Of a stretch of 64,000 bases of DNA, positions 51,870 to 60,833 are shown piece after piece; within the stretch, counting starts at the first letter, position 1, and every line of letters begins with the position of its first letter. The position numbers and the translations under genes are program-made. The notes beneath the pieces are model-generated. The model worked only from the letters and a program-made list of their open reading frames with translations. It had not been told where the DNA came from and made no database searches. Source of the DNA: Dyadobacter bucti (GTDB lineage Bacteria; Bacteroidota; Bacteroidia; Cytophagales; Spirosomataceae); assembly GCF_005869225.1 (NCBI RefSeq), contig NZ_SWFP01000003.1, forward strand, positions 372,001-436,000. Direction: 5' to 3'.

Positions 51870-52253
51870 TTATTTAACTTGTTCTATTCTATCCTTATAA
51901 ATGTTGAATGCAGCCGGATTTTTTTCCAAATAGTACCAATTGGTATAATAGGCTACACCGAGATATACGGAATCTTTACTATTGAAAGAAGAAATCAGCG
52001 TGATGCTTCCTTCCGAAGTTCGAAGATCTCTTTTAATATTGAAGGTCAATTTTTCGGTTTTCCCAGGGTATACGTCCTTAAAGACCCATACTTTCGCTCC
52101 GTTGTTCGCATTGACTTTGATTGTCGGGATGATCGAATCGGTTTTGTTGATAATAGCATATTTTACATCAAACTTCTCTTTATAAAACTTGTCCTCGCAT
52201 GAGAATTGGGAAAAAATGGTAAATATCAGCGATATGATCCTAAGAGTGTTCAT
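51870..52253 (-). CDS. Putative lipoprotein of unknown function
   Basis: A 127-residue AT-rich gene. The hydrophobic N-terminus ends FSQFSC (Cys19), a plausible though imperfect lipobox. The rest is predicted beta-rich (VKYAIINKTDSIIPTIKVN, GKTEKLTFNIKRDL). I do not recognise a family. It overlaps the upstream small gene by 4 bp (ATGA), which indicates translational coupling. Confidence 0.6.
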   Translation of the reverse strand: MNTLRIISLIFTIFSQFSCEDKFYKEKFDVKYAIINKTDSIIPTIKVNANNGAKVWVFKDVYPGKTEKLTFNIKRDLRTSEGSITLISSFNSKDSVYLGVAYYTNWYYLEKNPAAFNIYKDRIEQVK

Positions 52254-52459
52254 TGTAGCTTTACAAGGATATTAAGTGGTGAACCATTATTTATTTCAGC
52301 AGAGCTACCAACAATTCGGTCACTCAAAGAATTGATGTAATTATATATCTCATCATCAGTTTTAGTGACTTTAACATTGTAATCAAAAATATTTTTTTTG
52401 TATTTCTGGGCGATTTGAGTGAAATATTGTAACCCCACAAGACTGTTAAACAAATCCAT
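52250..52459 (-). pseudogene. Small ORF, possibly the 3' remnant of a longer gene
   Basis: A 69-residue frame beginning MDLFNSLVGLQYFTQIAQ, AT-rich, family not recognised. The frame stays open for 18 more codons upstream with protein-like content (TPQIEFLSKD) but without any start codon, then meets a TGA. This suggests that an older, longer gene lost its 5' end, although the shorter ORF may still be translated, since it is coupled by ATGA to the lipoprotein gene. Palindromic repeats begin about 200 bp upstream. Confidence 0.45.
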
Positions 52460-52657
52460 GTCCTTACTTAGAAATTCGATTTGAGGTGTGTCACATTCGT
52501 GTGCTTGCGTAAATCAGGGGTATTATATCCTTACAATTCCTCCCAATCTAAAACAGATCAAAACGAATCTTTGTAGTACCTAGGCTTCAATGAGCCGCCG
52601 GCGAGTTCGGTCGATCAAAAGGTTATTAATAATGAATTTGATTTTAACAAACGGTTG

Positions 52658-52860
52658 CAAAACGATGTCACCCCTCACGGGGTTCACGTGTTCGTGATTG
52701 ATTTTTTGTCTAGAATAATTTCATCCCTTCGGGATTTCAAACGGGATTCCGGATCGGTTCAATTAGGAGGTAACTTGTAGAAGCCCGAAGGGCTGATATT
52801 ATTATAACAACCGGACACTTCGCTAACCAAAAACCCTGGCAGGGGTGGCATTATTGGGGA
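52658..52860. repeat. Cluster of four REP-like palindromic units
   Basis: Each unit is a short C-run/G-run hairpin followed by TGA-like and ATTATT-like sequence. Units on the minus strand: 52658-52685 and 52708-52738. Units on the plus strand: 52780-52812 and 52829-52860. Shared core: CCC-n3 to n4-GGG-n-TGA/TGG-n-ATTATT. The order is two inward-facing pairs of mixed orientation, as in Bacteroidota intergenic palindrome families. The remaining part of the 505-bp gap (52460-52657 and 52861-52884) holds no gene. Confidence 0.65.
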
Positions 52861-52884
52861 GTCACCTGCCGGGCTTTTTAGGCA

Positions 52885-52912
52885 AAAAAGCAGCTCCGAA
52901 AAGCTGCTTTTT
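52885..52912 (-). terminator. Terminator of the M4-peptidase/sorting-domain operon
   Basis: Stem AAAAAGCAGCT / AGCTGCTTTTT (52885-52895 with 52902-52912), 6-nt loop, A/T tracts on both sides; 52 bp after the stop at 52965. Confidence 0.8.
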
Positions 52913-52964
52913 AAACCATATTTGCTATGAATGCAAACTGTATCAATCTTCGTCTCGTTACCTG

Positions 52965-53309
52965 CTACTTCATTACTACCAGTTTTTTAGAATAGGTTTT
53001 ATACCAAGCTGTTGCAGTTACCAGGTACGTTCCCGGAGGCAATTTCGATATATCCATTTTGCCATTGGGAAGCATAGGTTGCCTGAGCAATGAGGCGCCT
53101 TTGACATCGAAAATTTCCAGTTTTTGGATCTTGTCACTATCGACTCGGACATCCACAATGTCTTTTGCGGGATTCGGATAAATACGAAGATCGCCATTCG
53201 GGTTATAGCGTATTTCCGAAAGCCCTGACTTTCTTTCGATGTTCTGAGCATGCAAGCTTATGGAGTTCATTGTGCCAAGAAATAGCAGTATTAAGATGAT
53301 TTTTTTCAT
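52965..53309 (-). CDS. Small protein made almost only of a T9SS type A sorting domain
   Basis: A 114-residue protein: signal peptide (about 1-22, SISLHAQ), a linker of about 18 residues, then a type IX secretion C-terminal domain from RIYPNPAKDIVDVRV (about 42) through KLEIFDVKGASLLRQ and KLPPGTYLVTATAWYKTYSKKLVVMK. There is almost no cargo. In normal T9SS substrates this domain ends a large secreted protein, is cleaved by PorU and exchanged for an anchor. It starts 9 bp after the stop of the giant M4 peptidase gene, which has no such domain itself, and shares its terminator. Confidence 0.88.
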   Translation of the reverse strand: MKKIILILLFLGTMNSISLHAQNIERKSGLSEIRYNPNGDLRIYPNPAKDIVDVRVDSDKIQKLEIFDVKGASLLRQPMLPNGKMDISKLPPGTYLVTATAWYKTYSKKLVVMK

Positions 53310-53318
53310 AAGAATAAA

Positions 53319-56300
53319 TTAATTGGGGATTACATATGGAATTTCAAGATCATCGATCGACATCCCGATAGCTCTTCCGCCGAGGGGAGCTTCATGGGTT
53401 ATTGCCTTGATTATTTCAAGTGTGTTGTTGTCGTATTCGAAAACCATAAGCTTGAATTTTACATCCGCCGCGAAGTTTTCATCTGTGCCATTCAGGAGTT
53501 TGGTAATTTCAATTGTCATCTTGTATATCCCGGTCATTTCAGGCAAGTTTCCGTTCGCGTTAAACTGGGCATTAGGATCCGGAATAAACATCACACCTGC
53601 TCCATTGGAAAAAATGTTGTCAAATTCGTATGCAAGTGTTCCATCCGGTGCGATAACCGTCACTTTTGCCTGGAAAGTGGTTGCGTTTGGAAATTCGAAA
53701 TCGAAGAGATCCAGCGAAAATCCCAGGCTGCTAATTCCACTACCATTTCCGACTGGCGGTGTCTCCGTAGGTTTATCAGGTTTTCCTTCATCAGAGCAAG
53801 CGTTTCCGCCGAGGGTAAGGAATTCTTTCCAGGTAGTCACGGAACTAATATCGTCATTCAATGCGGCAAAGGTATACTTGTACCCCGTGTTACAATGAAG
53901 TTGGTAAAGCTTAACAGACTCTAATGTGGGCAGCAGCTTCTCAAAAACAACACTGCCTTCTTCCTTAAGTTGGAATTTATATCCGCTTGGCGCCCATTCT
54001 ATGTTCTGCTTTGCTGTAAAGGTCAGATCTGCTTTCTGTTCCGGTGGGTCCACGTCACTTTCCTCAACAGGTTTGATACTGAGCACTTTGTCTGGTCGTA
54101 ATTTATACGTCAAAGGAGCAGCCCATTTGCCGAAAACCATCTGCTGGGTCTGCGGATCTTTGGCACCAGCTCTCACTGTCCAGGTGTAACCGCCTGTGAT
54201 ACCGGGAGGTAAAATGTCCATATCAAGTAAAGTGATATTGGTGTTGGGCGTAGAGCCCGCTCCGTTCGCAGGAACAACCTGATCCATCGTACGTGCCACA
54301 CTGAACTCATAAGTCTGGGCGCCAACCACCGGATCCCATGTGAAATTTGCTCCGAAGCGGACAGGTACCACATCCTTGGGGCCGGTAAGTATTACGGCCG
54401 GAATCAGATTGTGGTCGATCATGATGCTCCGTACTGCGGATGGGTTGCCTTCTTCACCTACCGGCACAAACGTGCCTTTAGGGCCCACCGGCACAACACG
54501 CCAGTAAATGACTTCCTTATCCTTGAAGCTGGGCATCTGATTGAGGGTTTTACTTAAGATTGCACCGTCGGCAAAGTCATAGCTTTTCAGAAGTACATCA
54601 AACTGATCGGATAGCGAAAACTGTAATTTATGGCCGGCAGCACCTTTCACCGGAAGCCAGCTGAATTCAACATCCTGTCCAAACGGCGGAACGGTGATTT
54701 TGTCGACGGGTGTGCTTGCTGCTCCCTGGGGTTTGCCGGTCGTATACGAAATCCATTGGCCGTTATTACTCCAGTCGGTTATGATCTCGGGACCGGTCTG
54801 TCCGATGTGGTTCAGGCTGGCATCAAGGCCTTCCGGCGATCCTTTCATTTGGCCGATATCCCGTACCCGCCATTGGTATGGGGTCGTTACTTTGAAAACC
54901 TCTGAACTGTCGATCTGGGGCGTCGCTGCGTCGAATACGTCAGGGGCGTGCGAGATTTCCAATATATTGTTCGGTAGGGCGTCCTCAATCACCTGGATCT
55001 CGGACTTTATAATGCCGGGGTTAGTTTTGAAAGTAAACTGTTGCGGCCAGGGGTGCACATTGGCCTGCTTGTCATTTGGAGTAATGGTCTCAGCGGTAAA
55101 AGGCCCGGTTGTAAACCAGTAGGTTGGCGACCATTTTTTCTTAACCACCAGCTGGTTGCAGAGGCTCGAAGGATTGTTTTCCGGAGGGCAGGCCGAAGCT
55201 TTGACAGTAAGTAGCCTGGATCGCCAGTAATACATTTTGTTGGGTTCCATGAAGAACCTCGCGTGCGCCATGCTTTTTCCAGGATTGTTTTCATCCTGAA
55301 AAGGCAGAAGGATATCGGCCTTATAAGCGGTTGCTCTGTAAACTGTTGCCAGCTTGTCATCAAATGAAGGGTCAGTCGACAGCTCGAATAGCCTGGTGTC
55401 CTCATATTTTGGGTATTCGGTCTCTATACCCAAATCAACCGGCATGGGATATACGCTGGGAGCTCCGTTTTCAGGTATGTGAGCCAGCAGGATGTTAAAA
55501 GCCTCTCCAACACCGACTGCATGCCACGCATCGGTGACTGCAATGTAGGCGGGAGAGTTGGCTGCATGTCCTAGTTCATTTACCAGTGCCTGCAGCGTGG
55601 CGAAACGCATATCTTCAAATGTAGGATTCGGGGGAAGGTATTTGGTAAAAGCGATGAAGACAATTTGTTCTGCTAGTTTTGTATCGATACCGAACACAGT
55701 GCATAATTCTCCTTTTTCATTTGGCCAGCCATTGGGATATTCCAGACCCGTACCTTTCACGAGTAAATAAAACCAATAATTCATAACACCTGAGACCGTC
55801 TCGATTACCTTGGGGTCATAGTTTTCTCCCAGAAAATACATGGCCTGTCCTTTGCTTTTTGGATTACTGAAACTGTGGATGAAATCAGACCCTGTATAAA
55901 GATCTTCACCAAAAGTCCAGATGGCAGGAAGCAGTTTACCAGCTCTATATCCATTTTTTACAGCTAACGCGAAAATATTCCCTAGAGACATTTTAATGGC
56001 GGACGCCTCCGGATTGATGTATTTGCCACTTTCAAGATAACCCAGCTCGTGATAGTAGACGCCGTCCATCAACGTCGAAATAATCTGATCTGATGAGGGG
56101 CAATTCGTTGGAAATAAAGGATAATTGAGCGTGTTGTTTTCTGGATTGAACGAAGGTGCGGTTTCAATCGGCAGCGTGCATCCAACGCAGGTTTCTATTG
56201 GGATAATACTTGACGAACTACCATAGCCCGTGTATTTCAACCCCTTCGAAATCTCCATATTGCTTAGATATCTGGATGCTAATTCATGAGCCCAATGTAT

Positions 56301-57848
56301 TGTTACACCTGTTTGGGACTCATTTACATTGTTTTCGGGAGAGTAGTTGTTATCATTATCTCCGTCAACATATTCAGGACAATCCCGATCACTATCATAT
56401 CTTGTTTTAATCGCCGCATGTTCCGGAGTGGCGCAACTGGATAAAAAATATATTTTCGATGATTGCGGGTTCGGCTCAATTGTGGCTTCGGAGGCATCGA
56501 AACTGACATTCCCGTTATACCAGCTTTCCGCATTGCGTGTTACCGGGCATACAAGGTTATGCTTTCCGGGGTCCCATTTACCACCTACTCCAACCGCATG
56601 CCACGCATTCATAATCTGAACATACACATGGGAACCAACAGGATAACCTAGCTCTTGTGCTGCCTGCAATGTGTTGTTCCTCATGTCAAAATAGGTGGAT
56701 GCTACTGTAAACTTCTCCGTAAATGCCTTAAAAAATATCTTTAATGCAATCTTTAATGAACCTTTTGAATCATCAGGGACAATTTGTCGTACTAGGCAAG
56801 ATTCCTTTGAAGGGTCTTCATCAATAAAACCTTTCTTTCCATTTACCATCGCGTAAAATGCGTGTGAAGCAACGGTTGAATTAATGTGAGGATCATAGTC
56901 CGGATGGTTGTGATGCAAATATAATTCCCCTTTATAGGTGTTGGGAAATCCAAATAGCTTTGGTTCCTCAAAAGAACGGAACCCGGTGTATGCGCCTTTT
57001 CCTATATAACTACCAACCGACCACCTTGGGATAAAGGGTACTTCTTGCATATTCATAAACCCCATTCCAATTATGTCACAAAAGGATTCAAGTAATTCGT
57101 CCGCTTCCGTCTCCACGTAATCATCTCCAATCAAATGATCAATGATGCCGTGTGTTATTTCATGCCCGATAATGTCTCTGCTTGTTTCATATTTTATGCT
57201 CTTGTCGAACATATTATAGAATCGTCCATAAAAAATGTATTTACTGTCAGGATCGTACCGCGTGTTATCTTCATCGATGGTTAGGATACTTTTTATTACC
57301 TTATTACCTTCTTTATCAAACCCCTGCCATCCAAAATTATCGTGGGTGAATTTGGTGAATTTCTGTGTTGCTTCGAGGATGCTCACAGCTGCATCGCTGG
57401 GTAAAGGGTGCTTGTATTCGACGGGAGGTCTTTTGTTAAGGTATGATAAATCTTCAAATATGGGTTTGTACAAAGGATTAAATGCCTGCTTATCTGTTAC
57501 AACATCAGCGAATGGGACCAAGTCTTTTGCACCGATGCCACCAGCTACTTCAGTTGGTGCGTACAATCCCAGTAAAGGCTCTTTAAAGGCGCAGAGTGCA
57601 ATACCTTTTGTGCAGACAACATAAGGAATGTCACCAGAATATGGATCCCATTCCTCTTCCAGGAAAGGTAAAAACAGGTTGGCGGTGAATGTTGACTTGC
57701 CATGGTAAATTGTTTGTGCGATAGTCGTCCTGTGTTTAGGATGAAACATCGTTCCTAGTTGTCCCTTTTGGTACAATAAGCTATCCTGTCCGTTTACGTG
57801 AGAAAAACTACACAAGACAAGAAAAATAAAACATACAATTTTTTTCAT
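53319..57848 (-). CDS. Giant exported M4 (thermolysin-like) peptidase with a second, degenerate M4 copy
   Basis: A 1509-residue secreted protein. After a signal peptide (about 1-20), the first M4 unit (about 155-425) has the zinc motif H229-E-I-T-H233, third ligand Glu254 with Asp258, and a His at 321 in DPHINST equivalent to the thermolysin transition-state His; it ends NAWHAVGVG. A second unit (about 511-785) repeats the same fold (HWAHELASRYL, LESGKYINPEASAIKMSLGNIFA, FGEDLYTGSDF, DAWHAVGVG) but the HExxH helix reads IISTLMDG, so it is not catalytic. Fibronectin/Ig-like beta domains follow (about 790-1380), then a final beta region. No T9SS sorting domain is visible, while the next gene encodes one alone. 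Confidence 0.88.
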   Translation of the reverse strand: MKKIVCFIFLVLCSFSHVNGQDSLLYQKGQLGTMFHPKHRTTIAQTIYHGKSTFTANLFLPFLEEEWDPYSGDIPYVVCTKGIALCAFKEPLLGLYAPTEVAGGIGAKDLVPFADVVTDKQAFNPLYKPIFEDLSYLNKRPPVEYKHPLPSDAAVSILEATQKFTKFTHDNFGWQGFDKEGNKVIKSILTIDEDNTRYDPDSKYIFYGRFYNMFDKSIKYETSRDIIGHEITHGIIDHLIGDDYVETEADELLESFCDIIGMGFMNMQEVPFIPRWSVGSYIGKGAYTGFRSFEEPKLFGFPNTYKGELYLHHNHPDYDPHINSTVASHAFYAMVNGKKGFIDEDPSKESCLVRQIVPDDSKGSLKIALKIFFKAFTEKFTVASTYFDMRNNTLQAAQELGYPVGSHVYVQIMNAWHAVGVGGKWDPGKHNLVCPVTRNAESWYNGNVSFDASEATIEPNPQSSKIYFLSSCATPEHAAIKTRYDSDRDCPEYVDGDNDNNYSPENNVNESQTGVTIHWAHELASRYLSNMEISKGLKYTGYGSSSSIIPIETCVGCTLPIETAPSFNPENNTLNYPLFPTNCPSSDQIISTLMDGVYYHELGYLESGKYINPEASAIKMSLGNIFALAVKNGYRAGKLLPAIWTFGEDLYTGSDFIHSFSNPKSKGQAMYFLGENYDPKVIETVSGVMNYWFYLLVKGTGLEYPNGWPNEKGELCTVFGIDTKLAEQIVFIAFTKYLPPNPTFEDMRFATLQALVNELGHAANSPAYIAVTDAWHAVGVGEAFNILLAHIPENGAPSVYPMPVDLGIETEYPKYEDTRLFELSTDPSFDDKLATVYRATAYKADILLPFQDENNPGKSMAHARFFMEPNKMYYWRSRLLTVKASACPPENNPSSLCNQLVVKKKWSPTYWFTTGPFTAETITPNDKQANVHPWPQQFTFKTNPGIIKSEIQVIEDALPNNILEISHAPDVFDAATPQIDSSEVFKVTTPYQWRVRDIGQMKGSPEGLDASLNHIGQTGPEIITDWSNNGQWISYTTGKPQGAASTPVDKITVPPFGQDVEFSWLPVKGAAGHKLQFSLSDQFDVLLKSYDFADGAILSKTLNQMPSFKDKEVIYWRVVPVGPKGTFVPVGEEGNPSAVRSIMIDHNLIPAVILTGPKDVVPVRFGANFTWDPVVGAQTYEFSVARTMDQVVPANGAGSTPNTNITLLDMDILPPGITGGYTWTVRAGAKDPQTQQMVFGKWAAPLTYKLRPDKVLSIKPVEESDVDPPEQKADLTFTAKQNIEWAPSGYKFQLKEEGSVVFEKLLPTLESVKLYQLHCNTGYKYTFAALNDDISSVTTWKEFLTLGGNACSDEGKPDKPTETPPVGNGSGISSLGFSLDLFDFEFPNATTFQAKVTVIAPDGTLAYEFDNIFSNGAGVMFIPDPNAQFNANGNLPEMTGIYKMTIEITKLLNGTDENFAADVKFKLMVFEYDNNTLEIIKAITHEAPLGGRAIGMSIDDLEIPYVIPN

Positions 57849-57982
57849 AGGACATGATTTTGATGAAAGATGCCGTTTAGACGTAATATCACGGGCAGGT
57901 TACACCAAAATCACCTAAAATGAGCAAACGGTGGCTGTCAATTAGCAAGAGGTAAAATGTAATATCGAAAAAGAGAAGAACA

Positions 57983-58012
57983 AAAAAAGCAGCTCCTAAA
58001 CGCTGCTTTTTT
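57983..58012 (-). terminator. Rho-independent terminator of fbaA
   Basis: Perfect 11-bp stem (57983-57993 with 58002-58012) and 8-nt loop with A/T tracts; 22 bp after the aldolase stop. It closely resembles the terminator at 52885-52912. Confidence 0.85.
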
Positions 58013-58033
58013 AATATCAAAACTAAGAAATGA

Positions 58034-59113
58034 TTATCCCAGCTGATTAATGCAGTTCAAATCTTCGAATGCAATTTTCAGACGTTGGATCATGGACTCT
58101 TCTCCTTTACGAAGCCATACACGTGGATCGTAGTATTTTTTATTTGGGGAATCAGCTCCATCCGGGTTGCCAAGCTGTGACTGAAGATATCCTTCTTTTT
58201 CTTTGTAGTACTTCAGAATACCTTCCCAGGTTGACCATTGCATATCGGTGTCAATGTTCATTTTGATGGCACCGTACTCGATCGCCTCGCGGATCTCTTC
58301 ACGGGAAGAACCTGATCCTCCGTGGAATACGAAGTTTACAGGCAGGTCGCCGGTTCCGAATTTTTCTTTGATGAACTGCTGTGAGTTACGAAGGATTTTC
58401 GGTTCAAGCTTCACATTACCCGGCTTGTAAACACCATGCACGTTACCAAATGCTGCAGCGATTGTGAAGTTTGGAGAAATTTTCAAAAGTTCTTCATAGG
58501 CATAAGCCACTTCCTCAGGCTGAGTATACAGTTTTGAGCTGTCAACATCGCTGTTGTCCACGCCATCTTCTTCACCCCCCGTAACGCCCAATTCAATTTC
58601 CAGCGTCATGCCTATTTTGGCCATACGCTCGAAATATTTGGAGCAAACTTCAATATTCTCTTCAATGGGTTCCTCTGACAGGTCCAGCATGTGTGAGCTG
58701 TACAAAGGCTTGCCATGCTGATCGAAATAGCGTTCGCCCGCTTCCAGAAGACCGTCGATCCAAGGGAGCAATTTCTTTGCACAGTGATCGGTATGCAGGA
58801 TGACCGGCACATCGTACAAAGCCGCCATTTGGTGAACATGCATCGCACCTGAAATACCACCCGCAATGGCAGCCTGCTGATTGGCGTTGGAAAGGCTTTT
58901 TCCTGCATAAAAAATAGCTCCGCCATTTGAAAACTGGATAATAACCGGGCTGTTCACAGCTTTTGCAGTTTCCAATACGGCGTTCACTGAATTGGTTCCC
59001 ACTACATTAACCGCCGGTAAGGCATAGTTATTTTCGTTGGCATGTCGGAAAATTTCGCTAACTCCGTCACCGGTTACAACACCTGGCGCAAAGCGTTTTG
59101 TGGTCTCGCTCAT
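58034..59113 (-). CDS. fbaA: Class II fructose-bisphosphate aldolase
   Basis: Zinc-dependent aldolase that splits fructose-1,6-bisphosphate into the two triose phosphates. The 359-residue length is that of class IIA enzymes such as E. coli FbaA. Motifs: LPAVNVVGTNSVNAVLETA (about 32-50), QFSNGGAIFYAGKS (about 65), VILHTDHCAKKLLPWIDGLL (catalytic Asp and zinc His, about 105-124), LEIELGVTGGEEDGVDN (about 175, with the zinc Glu), NVHGVYKPGNVKL (zinc His, about 225), FHGGSGSSREEI (about 263) and KMNIDTDMQWSTW (about 284). Monocistronic. Together with pgk it represents lower glycolysis in the window. Confidence 0.97.
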   Translation of the reverse strand: MSETTKRFAPGVVTGDGVSEIFRHANENNYALPAVNVVGTNSVNAVLETAKAVNSPVIIQFSNGGAIFYAGKSLSNANQQAAIAGGISGAMHVHQMAALYDVPVILHTDHCAKKLLPWIDGLLEAGERYFDQHGKPLYSSHMLDLSEEPIEENIEVCSKYFERMAKIGMTLEIELGVTGGEEDGVDNSDVDSSKLYTQPEEVAYAYEELLKISPNFTIAAAFGNVHGVYKPGNVKLEPKILRNSQQFIKEKFGTGDLPVNFVFHGGSGSSREEIREAIEYGAIKMNIDTDMQWSTWEGILKYYKEKEGYLQSQLGNPDGADSPNKKYYDPRVWLRKGEESMIQRLKIAFEDLNCINQLG

Positions 59114-59286
59114 AGTAAAATAGGATATTTTTTCAAGATATAATTTGACAATTCAGATATAAAAAATGAACTGTGCGGCAAACGTTGCAAGTTAGGTATT
59201 TTAGGGAAAATGGGGGGAATATGAATGGTATATTATGCTTCACTACGAAGATTTATCCGGGCCTAACCGTTTTAACTCAATCTGTG

Positions 59287-59294
59287 TATCTTTG
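59287..59294 (+). promoter_or_regulatory. Putative -7 element of the small membrane protein/CNNM operon
   Basis: TATCTTTG lies 61 bp before the ATG at 59355 and supports that start over an in-frame ATG at 59235, which would be upstream of the promoter. Confidence 0.5.
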
Positions 59295-59354
59295 AAAAAG
59301 ATTGAAAATCCGGCTGTCAAAACGGACGGGTATTTTTTACGAACACCTTTGTTA

Positions 59355-59594
59355 ATGAATTCCAAACTTACCAGGACTGTTTTGATTGCGCTCGCACTCG
59401 GTTTTTTTGCCGTGTGGATACTGGAGTTCCGTCGGGCAGGACTATTAGAAAGTTACTGGCTGCTGCTGCTGAGCGTGACATGCCTTTTATTGTTCCAGTT
59501 CAGCAGGCTCAAAGCGGCTATGATGGCCAAGGAAAAAGAACAGGGCAAAGCTGTTCCCCAAAAGATCAAGTCAGGTAAAACCGCACGAAAATGA
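59355..59594 (+). CDS. Small membrane protein, unknown function
   Basis: A 79-residue protein with two predicted membrane segments (VLIALALGFFAVWIL and SYWLLLLSVTCLLLF) and a basic tail (KAVPQKIKSGKTARK). An in-frame ATG 40 codons upstream is rejected because it precedes the likely promoter and its residues look non-coding. Its stop overlaps the start of the following CNNM/CBS gene by 4 bp (ATGA), so the two are translationally coupled. In other Bacteroidota an lptC-like gene often occupies this position, but this protein lacks an LptC domain. I do not recognise the family. Confidence 0.7.
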   Translation: MNSKLTRTVLIALALGFFAVWILEFRRAGLLESYWLLLLSVTCLLLFQFSRLKAAMMAKEKEQGKAVPQKIKSGKTARK

Positions 59595-60796
59595 ATATGA
59601 TACTTTCCGGGCTGACCATTTTATTTTTTGTCCTGGCAGGGTATTATGGCGCTGTACGGTCTGTCCTTCTGGATATTTCTATCGACAGGTATTCGATCCG
59701 CCATGAAAAAGCGGAGGAAGTATACCAGACACTTTACTGGAGAAGAATATTGAGGATGATTCGTCTCGCAACGGTTGCACTGGGATGTTTTTTTGCAGTC
59801 CTCACTGTTTTTCCGATACTATCTCAACACTCGGGCATTCGGGAAGGCATCGTCCTCACGGTGTTGTTTGCTGTTCTTATAGTGATGTGGATGGCCTCAT
59901 ACAGCAGCTGGGTGAAAATTGGAAGAAGTTTTCCGAAAATACTTGATTTGTCGGCATTTCCTGTCAGGTTTGGCGAGTGGCTGATGACGCCCCTGTACTG
60001 GGTTGTGGAACCGTTTGTAAAGGAAAATATTCTATCCGCATCGCTGCGGGATGATGCCATTTCAGCCGACGATCCCGACTTTGATGACCATAGTATTGAA
60101 GAACGGATGTTTATCAATGCTCTTGATTTTAAAGATTTGAGAATCAGGGATTGTATGATTCCCCGGACAGAGATATCTGCTGTCAATGTGAATGCGAGCA
60201 TCGAAGACCTGAGAAAGATTTTTCTGACCAGCGGGCATTCCAAGATCATTGTTCACCGGGACTCTGTGGATGATGTGCTCGGATATTGCCACGCACTGTC
60301 GCTTTTCAAAAAGCCCAAGGAAATCAGCAACATTATCACGCCGATCCTGATCGTACCTGAGGCAATGCCTGCCAGCGATCTGATGCTGCGTTTTCTGGAA
60401 GAGAGAAGAAGTCTGGCACTTGTGGTGGATGAGTTCGGCGGGACCTCCGGGCTGGTGAGTGTGGAGGATGTGGTCGAACAGATTTTCGGGGAAATCCAGG
60501 ATGAATACGATTCAACCGAGGATTGGACAGAAAGGCAGCTGGACGACAACAGCTATATTCTCAGCGCGCGGCACGAGCTCGATTATCTCAATGAAAAATA
60601 TGGCTGGGAGCTTCCGGAAGGGGATTATGATACATTGGCAGGAATGTTGATACACTTTTACGGCGATTTGCCTGAAGTTAACGAGACAGTTGAAATCGCG
60701 CCGTATTTGTTTCAGGTGGTGTCTATGCAGGATACCCGCATAGAATTGGTAAGGCTGACGATACAGGAAAAAGATAGGAAAAGCGAAAAGAATTGA
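59591..60796 (+). CDS. CNNM/CBS/CorC-HlyC hemolysin-family membrane protein
   Basis: A 401-residue inner-membrane protein of the TlyC/CorC/CNNM group, thought to move or sense divalent cations; a gliding-related homologue (GldE) has a similar layout. The N-terminal membrane domain (about 1-130) contains three or four hydrophobic segments. CBS pair at about 180-300 (DCMIPRTEISAVNV, SGHSKIIVHRD, ILIVPEAMPASDLMLRF, SLALVVDEFGGTSGLVSVEDVVEQIFGEI with the typical end). The CorC_HlyC transporter-associated domain is at about 312-395 (ILSARHELDYLNEKYGWELPEGDYDTLAG). The ATG at 59591 overlaps the previous stop; a second Met is two codons later. Hemolysin activity should not be assumed. Confidence 0.88.
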   Translation: MNMILSGLTILFFVLAGYYGAVRSVLLDISIDRYSIRHEKAEEVYQTLYWRRILRMIRLATVALGCFFAVLTVFPILSQHSGIREGIVLTVLFAVLIVMWMASYSSWVKIGRSFPKILDLSAFPVRFGEWLMTPLYWVVEPFVKENILSASLRDDAISADDPDFDDHSIEERMFINALDFKDLRIRDCMIPRTEISAVNVNASIEDLRKIFLTSGHSKIIVHRDSVDDVLGYCHALSLFKKPKEISNIITPILIVPEAMPASDLMLRFLEERRSLALVVDEFGGTSGLVSVEDVVEQIFGEIQDEYDSTEDWTERQLDDNSYILSARHELDYLNEKYGWELPEGDYDTLAGMLIHFYGDLPEVNETVEIAPYLFQVVSMQDTRIELVRLTIQEKDRKSEKN

Positions 60797-60833
60797 TTGA
60801 CAAATATTCGCCGTTAAAGCGCACAGATTAATA

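Noticed and set aside
52885..58012. Near-identical terminators (AAAAAGCAGCTCC...) at both ends of the M4 peptidase operon as possible recombination boundaries
   Set aside because: The similarity is limited to about 14 bp of a generic hairpin type, and each lies properly after its own gene, so chance or shared terminator style explains it.
59235..59354. 40-codon N-terminal extension of the small membrane protein before the CNNM gene
   Set aside because: It would start upstream of the TATCTTTG promoter element and shows no signal or family-like residues.
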